From: Rhizaria sp. SCN 62-66
Lineage: Eukaryota > Rhizaria, unplaced
Direction: 5' to 3'
DNA length: 64,000 nt
Assembly (NCBI GenBank): GCA_001724265.1
Contig: MEDY01000050.1
Location: 1-64,000, forward strand
Position numbers and translations under genes: made by a program. This document shows positions 10,301-21,834 of the stretch, piece after piece (within the stretch, counting starts at the first letter, position 1; every line of letters begins with the position of its first letter). The notes under the pieces were generated by a model, which saw nothing but the letters and a program-made list of their open reading frames with translations, did no database searches and was not told where the DNA came from.

Positions 10301-11831
10301 TCCCAACAAGAACAGCGCGAGCGCTACCAAGTCTAAGTCCGCCACCGCCGCGGTTGCCGCTGCCGCTGCGAAGGGCAAGAAGGGCAAGGCCGCCGCCGCC
10401 GCCGCTGCTTCTGAGGCTGAGGCTGAGGTTGGTGATGAGGTGACCGTGAGCGTGACCGTGGGCGTGTCGATGGCCGCGCTGTCCCCGCTCACGGTTACCC
10501 TCACGGCGGCCTACTGCACCTCCCTCCTCCGCGCCGCCCTCAACAGCAAGGACAACAGCAAGGATGCCGCTCACAAGGACGGTTTCGACGCGCGTCTGCT
10601 GTCGCTGCTGCCGCTGTCGGTGCTAATCTCCTCCCACTGCCTCTCGGCGCGCGCCGTCCCGGGCGTCTCGGCGCTGCTGCGGCGCGCCCAGCGCTGGGAC
10701 ATGCTCACTGCGGCGCTCACCAGCATGCCCGACCTGGCCGAGGGTGACCTCGTCGAGACGCTCTCCGCCACCCTCGACGGCTGGGCCTCGGCTGCCTCGG
10801 TCGCTGCCAACTCAGCCGACTCTAGCTACAATGGCTCCGCTGCTGCGAGAGCCGGCCTGGAGTCTCTGGCCGCGCCGCAGTCGCTGACGGTGCCCGCGGC
10901 CAAGGCGCTGCTGCTCTCGGTGCTCGACGCGCCGGCCTCGCGCCGCTTCCTCACGGCCGAGCTGCGCAGCCTCGACGCCTCGCAGGTGATCGCGCTGCTC
11001 GAGTACCTGCTCGCGTGGATCACGCTGCTCTGGGTTGCGAACCCCGCCGTCGCCGCCGGCGCCGGCGCTGTGGTTCAGGGCGGGACTCAGACTGGCAAGG
11101 GCGGCAAGAAGGCCGCCAAGCGCCGCCTCCAGAAGCGCCACGCACGCGCCCAGGACGCGCGCGACGCGTACCAGGCGCTCGCGCTCACCGCGAAGACCGT
11201 CGGGAAGAACAGCGGCGACTGGGTTCCCAGTTCGATGACTGACAGCGACGACGACGACGAGGCCGAGGCTGAGGGCGACGACAGCGACGAGCCCGAGGTT
11301 AGCCCCCGCGCCAAGCGCAGCAGCTCGCTGGTGAGCCTGGAGCGCAGCATCAACGCCGGCGCCCAGCTCCTGCTTCCCGCCCGCAGCAGCGCGACGGGCG
11401 GCAGCAACGGCCACGGTTTCTCGACCAGCGGCGCGAACCTGTCGTGCCCGACGCTGGGCAAGGTGCTCGACTGGGTGTCGATGCTGCTCGACGCCCACTT
11501 CCCTCAGCTACTGCTGCTGGTGACGCTGCACGCGCAGCAGTCGGCCGCCGCCGCGAAGGCTAGCGTCAACACGAACGCGCTCGTCCAGTCCGGATCGGGC
11601 GCCGCCGCGGCGGCCTCCACGGCGGCTGTGAAGGGCGGCAGCGTGGGCAAGAGCGCCGTCTCGGTGCTGCTGCGGCTGCGCGCCCTGGTGGCGGAGCGGC
11701 ACTGCCAGGTCAGCGCCGAGGCCGAGGGCATCAAGGAGGTGCTCAAGTTCTGGGCCAGTCAGGCCACGGGCAACGCGCCCAAGCCCATGCCCGCGCAGGG
11801 CGACTACAACGTGCACGTCATCCGCATCTGA
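7362..11831 (+). CDS. NOL11: NOL11/UTP8-like t-UTP (UTP-A) nucleolar protein
   Basis: Single exon, 1489 residues, stop TGA. The start is the first ATG in frame (MIPSPSIAPLVVFG). The N-terminal half contains beta-strand-like segments separated by Ala-, Asn- and Gly-rich inserts, as expected of a degenerate WD40/beta-propeller. The C-terminal third is helical, with QVIALLEYLLAWITLL and, near the end, KVLDWVSMLLDAHFPQLLLL. The latter matches the conserved end of NOL11 (WTSLLLDAHF in the animal protein, from memory). NOL11/UTP8 belongs to the t-UTP subcomplex of the small-subunit processome, which couples rRNA transcription with early pre-18S processing in the nucleolus. The protein is about twice the animal length because of low-complexity inserts. 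The family call rests mainly on the C-terminal block. Confidence 0.65.
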   Translation: MIPSPSIAPLVVFGSKGVAVGVSAGPKDTLIVTYPTQVDVYAHLSHLAATLPATVAGARPHSLPAPDVKPLFSYALTRPKGKKWAAVPAPFAAFSHAVVYHPGTDSFVGVADNDALVAWSASSALPDTLPSEMADEDTAATEEEADALAAIAAATAEDAASAQSLFKALTCPLFATPAPTSVFTLCAASAALLPAQVLLVDGSGRPSLHPVPTAAIPAPQPPAAPAKTVIASKPVYAAVLDPHAPLGPAGEAVATASAAAAGAGNGAVSAAATGAAAAAGGANAGSNSVRALQSPVTATPTVVVVTRGSDGAFSAKIHLIAPVSTAATNTANGTANANTSVVNGRRVSRPRALTALTVIPLKAPSAADTAAAAPAPALSATPVLLPPLPASAAAAVPGVTVSAAAPSPLACFGSLALLWPVSGVWQLAHLTYTGSAKVSSKKAAAAAAAAAAAAAAAGNASPTDSAAATDAAAGAVAGGVQSAALELIAQRNTAFLPGASGANGVVAAAMADPYYHYTLTVTPLNNNNSSNSANSSNTATSASAKAKAASALDASPVGAALAVTATELVYGTVAAHATSASAAAVPAAAAALAPAVAVARAAKTAASKADSASAAPAAAAKKGGKGSGKGGSAEEAAALATLTATASASDSGAVSVTGADVLSAVAVHTPHGGPAPAHLLRTLPPLPRSAAAAGHGQGGYTAAGAVVVVTAWGLALVSAAGAKPSVLSTMGKAAPSLRFYPPALATAAAATAAAAASAANTDSAGASASSSANAAAAVAGSAGAAAAVGGARTLGVYCPFDNNNNSSSSSDSATTSNAVTSGAGFESLLSNALTTPSSASFSNTISDQWSSALAQSDTATARSLSHLFPHLAPHFAHGHSAAVAASSSAAASSAKEGMLSADEFAARFFALAATLSPATAPAALREAAAAHWDQPAVAAAAAKSPAAWRALAAAAAAAAEGNGNDKSGASSKGATVLLSIPNKNSASATKSKSATAAVAAAAAKGKKGKAAAAAAASEAEAEVGDEVTVSVTVGVSMAALSPLTVTLTAAYCTSLLRAALNSKDNSKDAAHKDGFDARLLSLLPLSVLISSHCLSARAVPGVSALLRRAQRWDMLTAALTSMPDLAEGDLVETLSATLDGWASAASVAANSADSSYNGSAAARAGLESLAAPQSLTVPAAKALLLSVLDAPASRRFLTAELRSLDASQVIALLEYLLAWITLLWVANPAVAAGAGAVVQGGTQTGKGGKKAAKRRLQKRHARAQDARDAYQALALTAKTVGKNSGDWVPSSMTDSDDDDEAEAEGDDSDEPEVSPRAKRSSSLVSLERSINAGAQLLLPARSSATGGSNGHGFSTSGANLSCPTLGKVLDWVSMLLDAHFPQLLLLVTLHAQQSAAAAKASVNTNALVQSGSGAAAAASTAAVKGGSVGKSAVSVLLRLRALVAERHCQVSAEAEGIKEVLKFWASQATGNAPKPMPAQGDYNVHVIRI

Positions 11832-12698
11832 AGTAGTCATCTGCTCTGCTGGGAGATGTGCGACTTGAAGCCAACGTGGACTGTGTCACTGTGATTTGCG
11901 GCCATGCTAGGGCCAGCTCTAAGCTAGGGATATATATTTACAACTACATATATTCAAATTCTTTTACACTGTTAATACTATCACGTCAATACAGAAAATC
12001 AAACTCATTAATATCACTACAAAAGCGCTCACACTCTTGCTTAAGACACGAAACCAAGATATTATCAAGAGTAAACTCGAATCGCTACTTGCAAAAGTAG
12101 TCTCATTAGATTTGCATTGAACTCTCATATGACATAACCCGAATTTGTATCGATTAGCGATTGGTAAATGTTGTTTATAGAGTGAAAGTACTCAAGACGG
12201 ATGCGAAAAGTCGTTTGTGGTGGTGGTGGCCGGTTGCCACTCAGAGCGAGGGCAAAGCGAGCGCGGGTCATTTCATCGACCTTTTGCCCTGTTTCCAGCT
12301 CCTACACGACTCATTGTTCGCTGTATTTGAATATTTCCATCAGTGATATATCTGTTTTTATTTGTTTAATCTTGTTGTCTGCTGGTTGTATGCCTGTACA
12401 AGGCTCGAATCCTGCGGCCCTCGATATCCTCTCGGCTGCCGTATCACGCCTCCGTATCTCCCCTGCCCGCCACGTGCTCTCACCTCTTTACTCATTCACA
12501 AACTGTTTCTCCTTTTTATGTTTATTTTATATCTTTTAGTGCGCTTTCTGTGTCCGTAACATCGCAGTAACACCCACAGGAGTCGTCCTTTAACTCCCTT
12601 CCCCCTCTCGCGTGCGTGCGACCGTCACACACACCCGAAACCACACACTTCAGCAGGACTGCTAACTCACCCTCCTTCCCTTTAGCCGTGTTCCCGCG
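11832..12698. other. Intergenic region with a possible upstream exon
   Basis: The first half is AT-rich and featureless. A short, more coding-like stretch starts with ATG at 12390 (MPVQGSNPAALDIL...) and runs to TAA if the TAG at 12537 is read as sense. A good 3' splice site (CCCTTTAG) lies at about 12684, just before the BTB start. The stretch could therefore be a 5' exon or leader exon of the BTB gene, but I could not fix a matching donor site. Confidence 0.35.
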
Positions 12699-15600
12699 AT
12701 GCTTGTCTCGTCCATCTCGCGTCCGGCCTACTCCCCGGCCGTGACGCGCGCGCTGGCCGCGGCCGCCACGCCCCAGGCCACCGCGACTTTGCGCCACGCC
12801 GCACTGCCCCCGCCGTCGACGGATCCTTCGACGTCGACCACCACGGCCTCCGCCTCTGCCGCCACGGCCGCCGCGCAGGGTCTCGCGCCGCGCCTTGCCC
12901 GCAGCCTGCTCGACGGCTCGTTCGCGGACACTCTGCTCGTGATCCGTCCCTTCTTCCCACTGTCCCCGCTCCCCCCCGGCTCCGAGGCCGCAGCCATTGC
13001 GTGCCCGCCGCAGGTCGCACTGACCGTGCACCGCGCCGTGCTCGCCTCGCGCTCCCCCATCCTTGCCTCGACCTTCTTCGGCGCGCTCGCCTCCGCCAAC
13101 AGCACCGGTGGCGCCGACAAGAACGCCAAGAATGCCAAGGGCGCGAACAAGAGCGCGAGTGCAGCCAACGGCGGCGTCGGCGATGAGAACAAGTGCAACA
13201 GCAGCGACTACATGACGCGTTTTGAGCTCATCCTGCCCCTGATTGCGCCCCCCGCGGTGATGACGGCCACGGCGCCCTACATCCTCGCTACCGCGGCCGC
13301 TGCGGCGCACACCGCAGCCTTCCTGCCGCCCGCCGTCGCCGCCGCGCTCACCGCCAGCGCCAGCGCCACGGCCGCAACTGTCGCGCGCGCCGCGGCCGTG
13401 CTGCCGCCGGACCACCTGGCGTGGGCCGCCACGGTCCAGGCCTTCCAGATCTTTATTGCGCATTTGTACCTTACCCCCACCATCGCAGACCTCGCCAGCG
13501 CAAACAACAACAACAGCAGCTCTAGCACGAGCTCTGGCTCTGGCTCTGGCTCTGGCGCTGCAGCGTCCAACGCGAACGCCGCCAACGGCGACTCTGGCTC
13601 CAGCAAGGCTGTCACCGTGTTTTCTAGCGCGAACACGATGAACAGCAACAACAACAGCAACAGCTCCGCTCGCGGCAGCGGCAGCGCGCGGCTGGCCCCG
13701 CAGGCGACGCTGCCGGCGCCGCTGGCCTTCGCTCTGCTGGAGCTGGCCAACTTCTTCGACGTGCCCGCCATCCGCACGCTCGCGCACCGCGCCTTGGTAC
13801 GCAGAAACAACCAATTCGCGTCGTCTTTCATTCACCATGTTGCTGTTGGATCCCTTTATGCTTGACTCTCTTCTCGCTATCCTCATGTCCTCACACAATG
13901 TGTTCTCTCCGACCTTTTGCTTTCTGCTTTGTTTTTCTTGCTCTCAACGCTACTCCAGGCCCCGTCGCTGTCTCTGCGGTCCGCGGCGCGGCTGCTGCGC
14001 GACGCTGCGCCCTACGCCGCCGCCGCGCCGCTCGTGTCTGACGCCGTGGTGGCCTTCGCGGAGCACGCCGACGACATCTTCCGCCGCGGCCACCACCTCG
14101 CGCTGCCCTTCGAGGTTTTCCACGCGCTCCTGGCCTCTGCCGCCGACGTCGCGCCCGCCACCCACGCCACGGCCACCGCGGCCGCCGCCGCCACGGCCGC
14201 GCTGAGCCAGACCAGCAGCAGTAGCAGCAGCCTCAGCGGGCTGGGCGCTGGCGGGCCGCCCGGGCTCGCGCGCGCGGGGTCGCTGCTCACTGCCACGGCG
14301 GCGGCGCGGAGCACGGCGGGCTCCCCGCTGCCCGGGCTGTGCGCGAGCGAGCCCGTCGTCGCAGAGGCCATCTGGGCCTGGATCCTTGCTAATAGGGCCA
14401 CGCGCCGCCAAGTACGTCCATTTCACTCGCTAAAGATAAATACTGCAATCTACTTGTAATATACTGTGTATTCAAACAAATTTAATGTTTATTATAAGAT
14501 TCATTGTGAGCATTAAAAATCGTTTCACTCACTTTGCACTCGCGCACTTCTTGTTTCTTGTTTCTCTCGTTTGTACTCCTTAGGCGCGCGCCCTGCTGCT
14601 GACGCTGCGCCTGGGCGGCCTAGCGCTGGACGCGCTTGTGGCGCGCTACCTGGGTCCCGTGCTGACGCCCGCCGAGCTGTCCTTCGCCCTGCGCGCGCGC
14701 GCCGCCGCCGAGGCTGTGCTCCGTGCCCGCGCGCCCGTGGCCTGGGAGAACTGCCGCCTTGTCGCCGCCGCTGCCGCCGCCGAGGCCGCCGCCGCGGAGG
14801 CCGAGGTCACGGCGGGCTCGGTCGCGCGCGCTGCCGCCGCCTCCGCCGCCGCGGCCGCGGCCGCCGCCGCAAAGACCCCCGGGCACGTGAGCTCGACGGT
14901 GTGGTGGCAGCCACAGTCGCCTGGCGGGCCTATCGTCGCCGACAACGCCGCCTACACCGCGGCCTATGCGCTCTTCCCGGCCGCGCTCTTCGCCCCGTCC
15001 GGCTCCGGCAACGGCCCGCTGGCGGCTGGGCTGAGCAACACGTTCGTGGGCGCGCTGTCGGCCGCGCGCAGGGCCTGGGAGGCGCAGGGCATCGCCGGCG
15101 CGCGCGCGGGGGCCGCCGCGGCTGTGGCGGCCGCAGAGGCCGCGCAGGCGCGGCTGCCGTCGCGCTTCGTCAACGCCAGCGCGGGCGGCAAGAGCAACAA
15201 CAGCAGTGGCATCACCGACTACAAGAATAAGAACAAGGTTATTGCGAACATCAAGGGCAAGAACAACAACAGCGCGAGCTACGAAGTGATCCCGACGCTG
15301 CGCTACTGGGCGCGCATCCCCGCCGTCGTCGTCCCCGGCAGCGGCGACGACGCCATCAACGCCCACACCGGCAGCACTCTGGGTTCCGGCACCCCCCGCA
15401 GCGCGACCCACGGCCTCCTCCCGTCCAGCGCCGGCATTGGCATTGGCGCTGGATCTAACGCTGGCGCGAGCTCTGCGCTGAAGCAGCAACCTGCGCAGGG
15501 CACCTGCATCGCCGTTGGGCTCGAGAACCACCCCGCGGCGTACCTTTACTCCGAGCTGCACCGCGTCACCAACATCAACGCCAACAACACGACCACCGGC

Positions 15601-18600
15601 GGCCGCAACGCAGGCAACGCCGCGCTGCTCCAGGCCAGCAGCGGCTCCATGCCCAGTCTGCTCGACGGCCCCAGCAACGCCGGCGGCATCGGCGGCAGCT
15701 CCGGCGTGGCGGCGGCGCGCGCGTTTAACCGCATGGCCTCGCGCCACAACCTCATCATGAACACCTCCGGCGCCAACAACAACGCCAACGCCGGTGACGG
15801 CAACTTCAGCAGCATCGCGCAGTACGACAACGACACCTCCGCGGTCGCCGCCGCCGCCGAGGCTGCGGCGCAGTCGCTTGAGTCCGCGAGCGCGCTCATC
15901 GACCGTCGCGAGGGCGACCGTGTCGCGCGGCTTAACTTCCTCTCCTCGCTGTCGCCGGCGCTGGCGCGTTGGGTGAACCGCTTCGCACTGCCCGTGACCA
16001 CGGCCTCGGTCTTCCACGAGGTCACCGCCACGGCCACGCCCGCCGCCGCCGCCGCCAAGGCGCGCGCCACGGCTTTCCCCACCGCCTCTGCGGTCAACAG
16101 CCACCTCAAGGACCTCGACACCGGCGCCGCGGCGACTGCGACGGCGGCCGCCCGCGGCCCCGTGCGCTCCGGCGTGACCCTGCGCGAGCTCCTCGCGGGC
16201 GCGGGCACTGGCCACTACTCGCGCGCGCGCTACCTGCAGGCGATGCGCAGCGCGGGTGCCTCGAGCGAGGCCGTGGACTACGCCGCCGCCATCCTGCCCG
16301 TCGAAGACCCCCTGTTCTGCCCACAGTCCAACAGCAGCGGCAGCGGCGGCTTCCTCGCTGCGGCGGCGTCGAACAACATCATCAGCAACCTCGACGAGTT
16401 CCCGCCCGTGTACTTCCCGTGGACGTGTCCGTCGTGCTCGCGCCTCGTGACGCCCGCCGCGCTGACCAGCCACAGCATCCGGCTCCAGACGGGGCCCGTG
16501 GCGCGCGGCGCCCAGTGCCAGTGCGGCGCGCGTCCGCCCCCGGCGGCGCTGAGTCCGCTGCCCGTGGGCTACTGCTGCTCGCGCTGCACCGCCTTCTCCA
16601 TCGGCAACGGCGACCGCAAGGCCTGGGGCGGCAGCCTCGCTAACAGCGCCAACAACAATAGAAACAGCAACAACGCGAACGAGCTCGTTGAAGCTGTGGG
16701 TGCACCGCTCATGAACAAGGCCAACCACGTGCTCGCGCTGACGGCGTGCCGCGAGGTCATCGAGGTGCTCACCACGACTCGCAACGCGCGCGAGAGCATA
16801 GAGAGGGGCAACGCCAAGGCGCTGGTGAACAAGGCGCTCACCGCAGACAACACCAGCGGCAAGGCGGGCAAGAAGCCCGCTGGCAACAACGGCAATGATG
16901 CAGACGAGGAGGACGGCCCCAGCGGCGGCGCCAAATCTTCCACTGCAACTGCGATTGAGGAGCCTGACGCGCTGGCCGTGACCACGGTGGGCGCGGCGCA
17001 GATCCGCACGGCGCTGGCGCGCGCCGCCAACGGCACCGCGGCGAACACGGTTGCGCTGGCCGCGCTGGAGAAGGAGCTCATCAGCCGGCTTGTGCTGGAC
17101 CTGGTGCTGTCGCCGCAGCAGCTCGCTCTGTCATACTACGCCACGCCGAACGACAGCGGGCTCGGCGAAAGCACCTACTACGTACGTCGCAAATTTAAAC
17201 AAAAACAAAACAATGAAATGAAATGAAATGATTGCTTCAATGTAATTCAACTACTTTTATTTACTCCTGAACATCTCTAACCAATATCTTGTCTTTTGTG
17301 TCTTTTTCGCTGTTTTACACCATCCATCATGTCCAGGGCCGCACGATCGAGCCCCGCTGCCACGTGTGCGACTCGCCCTTCCAGCAGCCCTCGGCGCCCG
17401 CGCCCACGGAGGGTCCCGGCGACGGCAACATCAACGCCAACGTGCCGGCCGACTCCGCGGTGCCCATCCTGCGCCCGATGTGCTGGAACTGGGACAACGC
17501 CATCTTGTCCCCGCCATCGCTGTCTCTGTGTGGCGAGCTCCGCAACTTCATCCCGCCTCGCTTCCTTGCCGCGCTCGACAAGACGGCCGCCGCGCTTTAC
17601 CTCGGCGCCGCCTGGGCGCTGCCCGACCCCAACGCCGCAGCTGCCGCCGCCGCGAGCAAGACCGGCGGCGCTGGCGCGAACGCTGGCGGGCCGAACTTGC
17701 TGACCGACGCCGCCACGGCCGCCGCCATCGCCGCCTCGGCCTCCGGCAGCTCGGGCTTCGCTGCTGCAGGCTCAGGAGCGGAGGCGCGCGTGAGCACCAC
17801 GGGCGGCGTCCCCGACTCGCGCGCCGTCGTCATTGCCAAGGCCGAGATCCTCGTCGCCAACGCCGCCGCCGCCGTCTCGAGCAGCGCAAGCTTGATCGCC
17901 GAGGCGTCGCCCGAGACGCAGCTACTGCTGAACATGATTGCCCCCTTGCACCCCTCGCCGCTCGACTCCGAGCAGTCCCCTTCTGCCGCCGCGGCCGCCG
18001 CCGCAGCTGCTAAGTCGGGCTCCGCGTCCCTGTCCGTTATTAACTACACTGGCGCTGGTGCCGCCAGCGGCGACGGCGAGGTGGTCACGGCGCTGTCGTC
18101 GCCTGTGCCCGCCCCTGCGCTGCCGCTGGGCTCGCCGTCGTACCTGTCGCCGCTGCCGTCCTGGCCCGCGCCGCTGGAGCCGCGCCTGCCGTCGCCGCGC
18201 CATAGCACGCGCACGCGCTTCCTCGTCATCGGCGCCCGCTTCGCCGCGCGCACATTTGCGCCGCTGCCGCGCAGCTACTTGCACTGGAAGCGCGCCACGG
18301 CCGCGCGCTCGCTCTCGGCGCCGCAGCCCGACGCCAGCGACGCCTTCACCCTCGCCTCGGTGACGCCCGCCGCGCTGGCCGCGCTGCCCGCCGCCGCGGC
18401 CGCGGCGCTGCTGGCGCAGTTCGACGCCGTGCTGCTGCTGTCAGGTGGCCGCGGCGACATGAGCGAGAGCGCGCGCAACCCCGTCCCCTCGTTCAACAAC
18501 AACAACAGCTCCAGCTCGAGCTCGAGTGGCTCTAGGTCCGGTGGGCGCCGCGTGCTGTTCGCCGACTCGGCCGACGTAGTGCCCGTCGGGACCAACAGCA

Positions 18601-18827
18601 GCGACAACGTCGACAACGGCGGCTTCGGCAGCGCCACGGGCAACGTGCCGCTGCTGCGCGACCTGATGCTGGCTTACGTCGCCAAGGGCGGCTCGCTGGT
18701 AGCCGAGGCGGAGAACTGTGTGCTGTCGAGCAGCGCGCTCGACGGCAGCAGCCTCGCCTTCCGCACCAGCGCGCCCACCGTCGCGCCGATCGACGACGAG
18801 GAGACCGTGGCCGCGCCCGCCCTCACC

Positions 18828-18879
<52 letters not shown>

Positions 18880-21191
18880 GCAGCAGCAACAGCAAGACCG
18901 GCGTGCTGAGTGCGCTGCGGTACACGCAGGCCGACGCGCTGGCGGCGAGCTACCGCATCAGCGCCAACACCAGCGCCGCCGCCATCAGCAGCGGCGACAG
19001 CGACCCCAACGCGGGCGCCACCGCCCCGCTGCGCATCTCCAACACGCTCCCCGCCGCGCCCCCCGCGCCCTCAAGCTCTGGCGCCGCGACTGCGAGTGCA
19101 AGTGCTGAGCTGGCACACGGCGTGCTGTTGTGCCCGCCCGTGCCGTCGCCGCTCGCGGGCGATATGCCGCAGCTGCACTGGCTCCTGACGGGCACCCGCG
19201 ACGCTAACGGCTACGACAACAGCACCAGCAGCACCAGCAGTAGCGGCGATAATGGCAGCGCTGGCGCGGCCGCTCCGGCCGCGACGGCCACCGCTGCTGG
19301 AGCCGTCGCCGGTGCTGCGGCTGCGGCCGCAGCTGCGACGGCCGCGACGACCGCAAGCGGTCTGGTGAGCACCACGAACCTGACGAGCGTGGACGGCGCG
19401 GCCTCCGCCGCCAACGGCAACGACAGCACGATCGGCCTCCTGGCCGCCGCCGCCTCCGCCGCCGTCTCCGCCGCTAACAACAACAACAGCAGCAGCAGCA
19501 GTGAGAGCAACGGGAGGAAGGACCCCAACGAGGAGTCGGTCGACGACATCGCTGCCACGATCACCGCCCTCAACACCGAGGCCGCCGCCCTCACCCCCGC
19601 CAGTAGCAACAACAACAACAGCAGCAGCGGGAGCAAGGCTGTGGCCGCCGCGGTGGGTCCCGGCGCGTGCTTCCCCTCTCTGGTGCCGCACTGCTACCTG
19701 CGCCTGCCGCCCGCGTCCCGCACCCATCGAGGCCTCTGGGCCGCGACCGCGCCCCTCACCGCCGCGCCCCTCGCCGCCGCGTCCGCCGCCGCTGCAGCCC
19801 AGTCAAACAACGCCAATGCCCGCACCGACGCCCAGTTCATCTCTAGCGTTAGCTCTAACCCTCGCTCCAGCTCTAGCTCTAGCGCAGGCACGGCGGTGGT
19901 GGCCGCGGACGGCAGCGCGCGCGGCCGCAGTATGGGCGTCGCAGTTTTTGCCGAGCCCGGCGCGGCGGCCGCCTCTGGCGCGGTGGGCGGTCAATGGCAC
20001 CACGTGATCGAGTGCGACGTGCTGCTCGCGCTGCCCAGCGACGCCCTCGCGCTCGTCACCGCCTTCACGCCCGCGCCCGGCTACTCCGCCGCCGCCGCCA
20101 CCAACTCCGGCCCCCCGATCGTCAGCAACATCCCCACGGGCGGCGGCGCGGGCGGTAACGGCAGGAGCGAGCCCGCGCTGGTGGCGGTGCCAGTGCCGCC
20201 CACAGTCGCCAGCACCATCCGCGGCGTCGTCGCCGCCTCGCCAGTCACCTCCACCGTCCCCCACGGCAACAGCAGCGCCGGCACCGGCGCTGGCGGCGTG
20301 ACGGCGAGCCCCAGTAGCCCTAACGCTGCCGCGGCCGCCGCGAGCGCGAGTGCGAAGAAAGCCAGCCGACGGCCGCTGCAGCGCGCGCTGTCGCCGCTGG
20401 TGCCGTGCGCGTCTGTCGAGCTGCTCATCCCGCCCGTCCACAGCGTCTCGCTGCCGCACTTGGCATCGCTGCGCGCCTTCATCGCGGGGCCCTACGCGCC
20501 GCGCACCGCCGCCGCCGCCGCCGCGCTCGCCGCAGCCGGCTTCCCCATGTCCTCTCAGTCTGCGCAGGCCTCTGAGACGCAGGCGCTGGCGCAGGCGCAG
20601 CTGCCGCTGGTGCTGAAGCGCGTGTCGAACCCGCGCGCGGCGACGGGCGCGGCGGTGGGCGGCGTGCGCGCGCCGGTGTACGACGTGTTCGGACTGGCGC
20701 GGCGCGACTTCGTGGTTCCCGCCATGGACCGCCAGGACGAGCCCATCGTGCTGCAGGACGACAGCAACAACACCGCGCACACCAGCACCGCCGACTCGAG
20801 CGCGAGCAGCACGGCTGTGGCGACAACCGCGGTGGCTGCTTCGACTGCTGCTCCTGCTGCTGCGGCTGCGGTTGACTTGCGTCGCTTGGCGCCCGTGCTG
20901 TCCCTGGGCGCGCTGGACGACGCCGTGCACGCGGTGCTGGGCCAGACGGCCGGCATCGAGACGCGCGGCCTCACGCGCGGCGGTAGTGTCATCTTCACCT
21001 CTTTCTCGTTCAACCGCAGCGACAGCTCGATGAGCGCGCTCGAGCAGCAGATGGCGCTCGCGCTGATGCTGCGCGCCGGCCGCAGCTCCGCCATCCGCGC
21101 CGAGGGCGACACGCGCCGCGTCGTGCTCGGCGACGCGCACGCTGTCGTCAACGTCTTCAGCTTCGACAACGCCACCGCCGCGCGCGCGTAA
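12699..21191 (+). CDS. Giant BTB-BACK domain protein with cysteine-rich zinc-binding segments
   Basis: Four exons, all phase 0: 12699-13796, 13959-14411, 14584-17181, 17337-21191; stop TAA; 2667 residues. Donors are GTACGC, GTACGT and GTACGT. Exon 1 carries a BTB/POZ domain (LLDGSFADTLLVIRPF and VHRAVLASRSPILASTFFG, residues about 66-130, with a later half broken by inserts). Exon 2 holds a BACK-like region ending SEPVVAEAIWAWILANRATR. BTB-BACK proteins are usually adaptors for CUL3 ubiquitin ligases, so this role is inferred. Exon 3 has CPSC, CQCG and YCCSRC pairs near residues 1131-1180, and exon 4 opens with RCHVC, together suggesting a split zinc-binding fold. A segment in exon 4 (FDAVLLLSGGRG, then LMLAYVAKGGSLVAEAE) looks Rossmann/amidotransferase-like, but weakly. 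Long Ala, Asn and Ser runs separate these parts. Domain order is unfamiliar to me. Confidence 0.7.
18828..18878 (+). repeat. Pure (AAC)17 run encoding poly-Asn
   Basis: Seventeen uninterrupted AAC codons inside exon 4 of the BTB-BACK gene. It is the longest perfect trinucleotide run I see in the window. Shorter AAC runs occur in most large genes here. Confidence 0.95.
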
Positions 21192-21834
21192 AGCGCATCA
21201 ATGAAGCGGAACTTGGTGGTTATTTGCAAATGCGTCGCAAAAGTAGATATAGTTTTGGTATGTCATTTGATTTTTCCTTTTTAATCTTTGTTTCTTTCTG
21301 GATCAGTCTCTGTGGATGTGTGTCAAAGTGCGCGTGTGTTTGTCAACGTGACAACAGTGTGATTGTAACTTGGTTTGCGTCGTGTAGTAACGCAATATGT
21401 GTCTCAAACAATAAAATCGGTATGTTTTAACAATATTGCGCTTTATAATATGCTATACTCAACTATCATCTTCGTATGTGTGTGTTCAGGGCAGAATATC
21501 CTTGAATTTGAAGGAACAATATGATTTGTGGTTGCAGCACTGGCTAGCTGGATGTGCAAGCTGGTCAAATCGTTCAAATGAAATGCCGTGCACAATGCGC
21601 ATACGAACGTCACCTTGAGATATTGTTGAATAAATAGTTTTAAACAAGGTTTAAATATAGCTTCCTTTAATAATTTTCTCTCAAACCTCAATTTCACTCC
21701 CAAGTCGCCCTGTTTCTTTCTCCAATCCTCCCAGTCTTGTTTATCCCCGACAACATCACTCCTTTACCAGCTTCCCTCCTTGCAAGCAAGCCCTTTTCTT
21801 CTCTACGCGTCCTTTCGTTACTGGCATACGTGCA
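21192..21834. other. Intergenic region; possible poly(A) signal
   Basis: AT-rich spacer between two plus-strand genes. An AATAAA at 21410-21415 lies about 220 bp after the BTB stop and could be its polyadenylation signal, though AT-rich spacers give such hexamers by chance. No RNA gene or supported reading frame is visible. Confidence 0.5.

Noticed and set aside
12390-12425. tRNA B-box-like sequence (GGCTCGAATCCTG)
   Set aside because: No A box and no cloverleaf can be formed around it.
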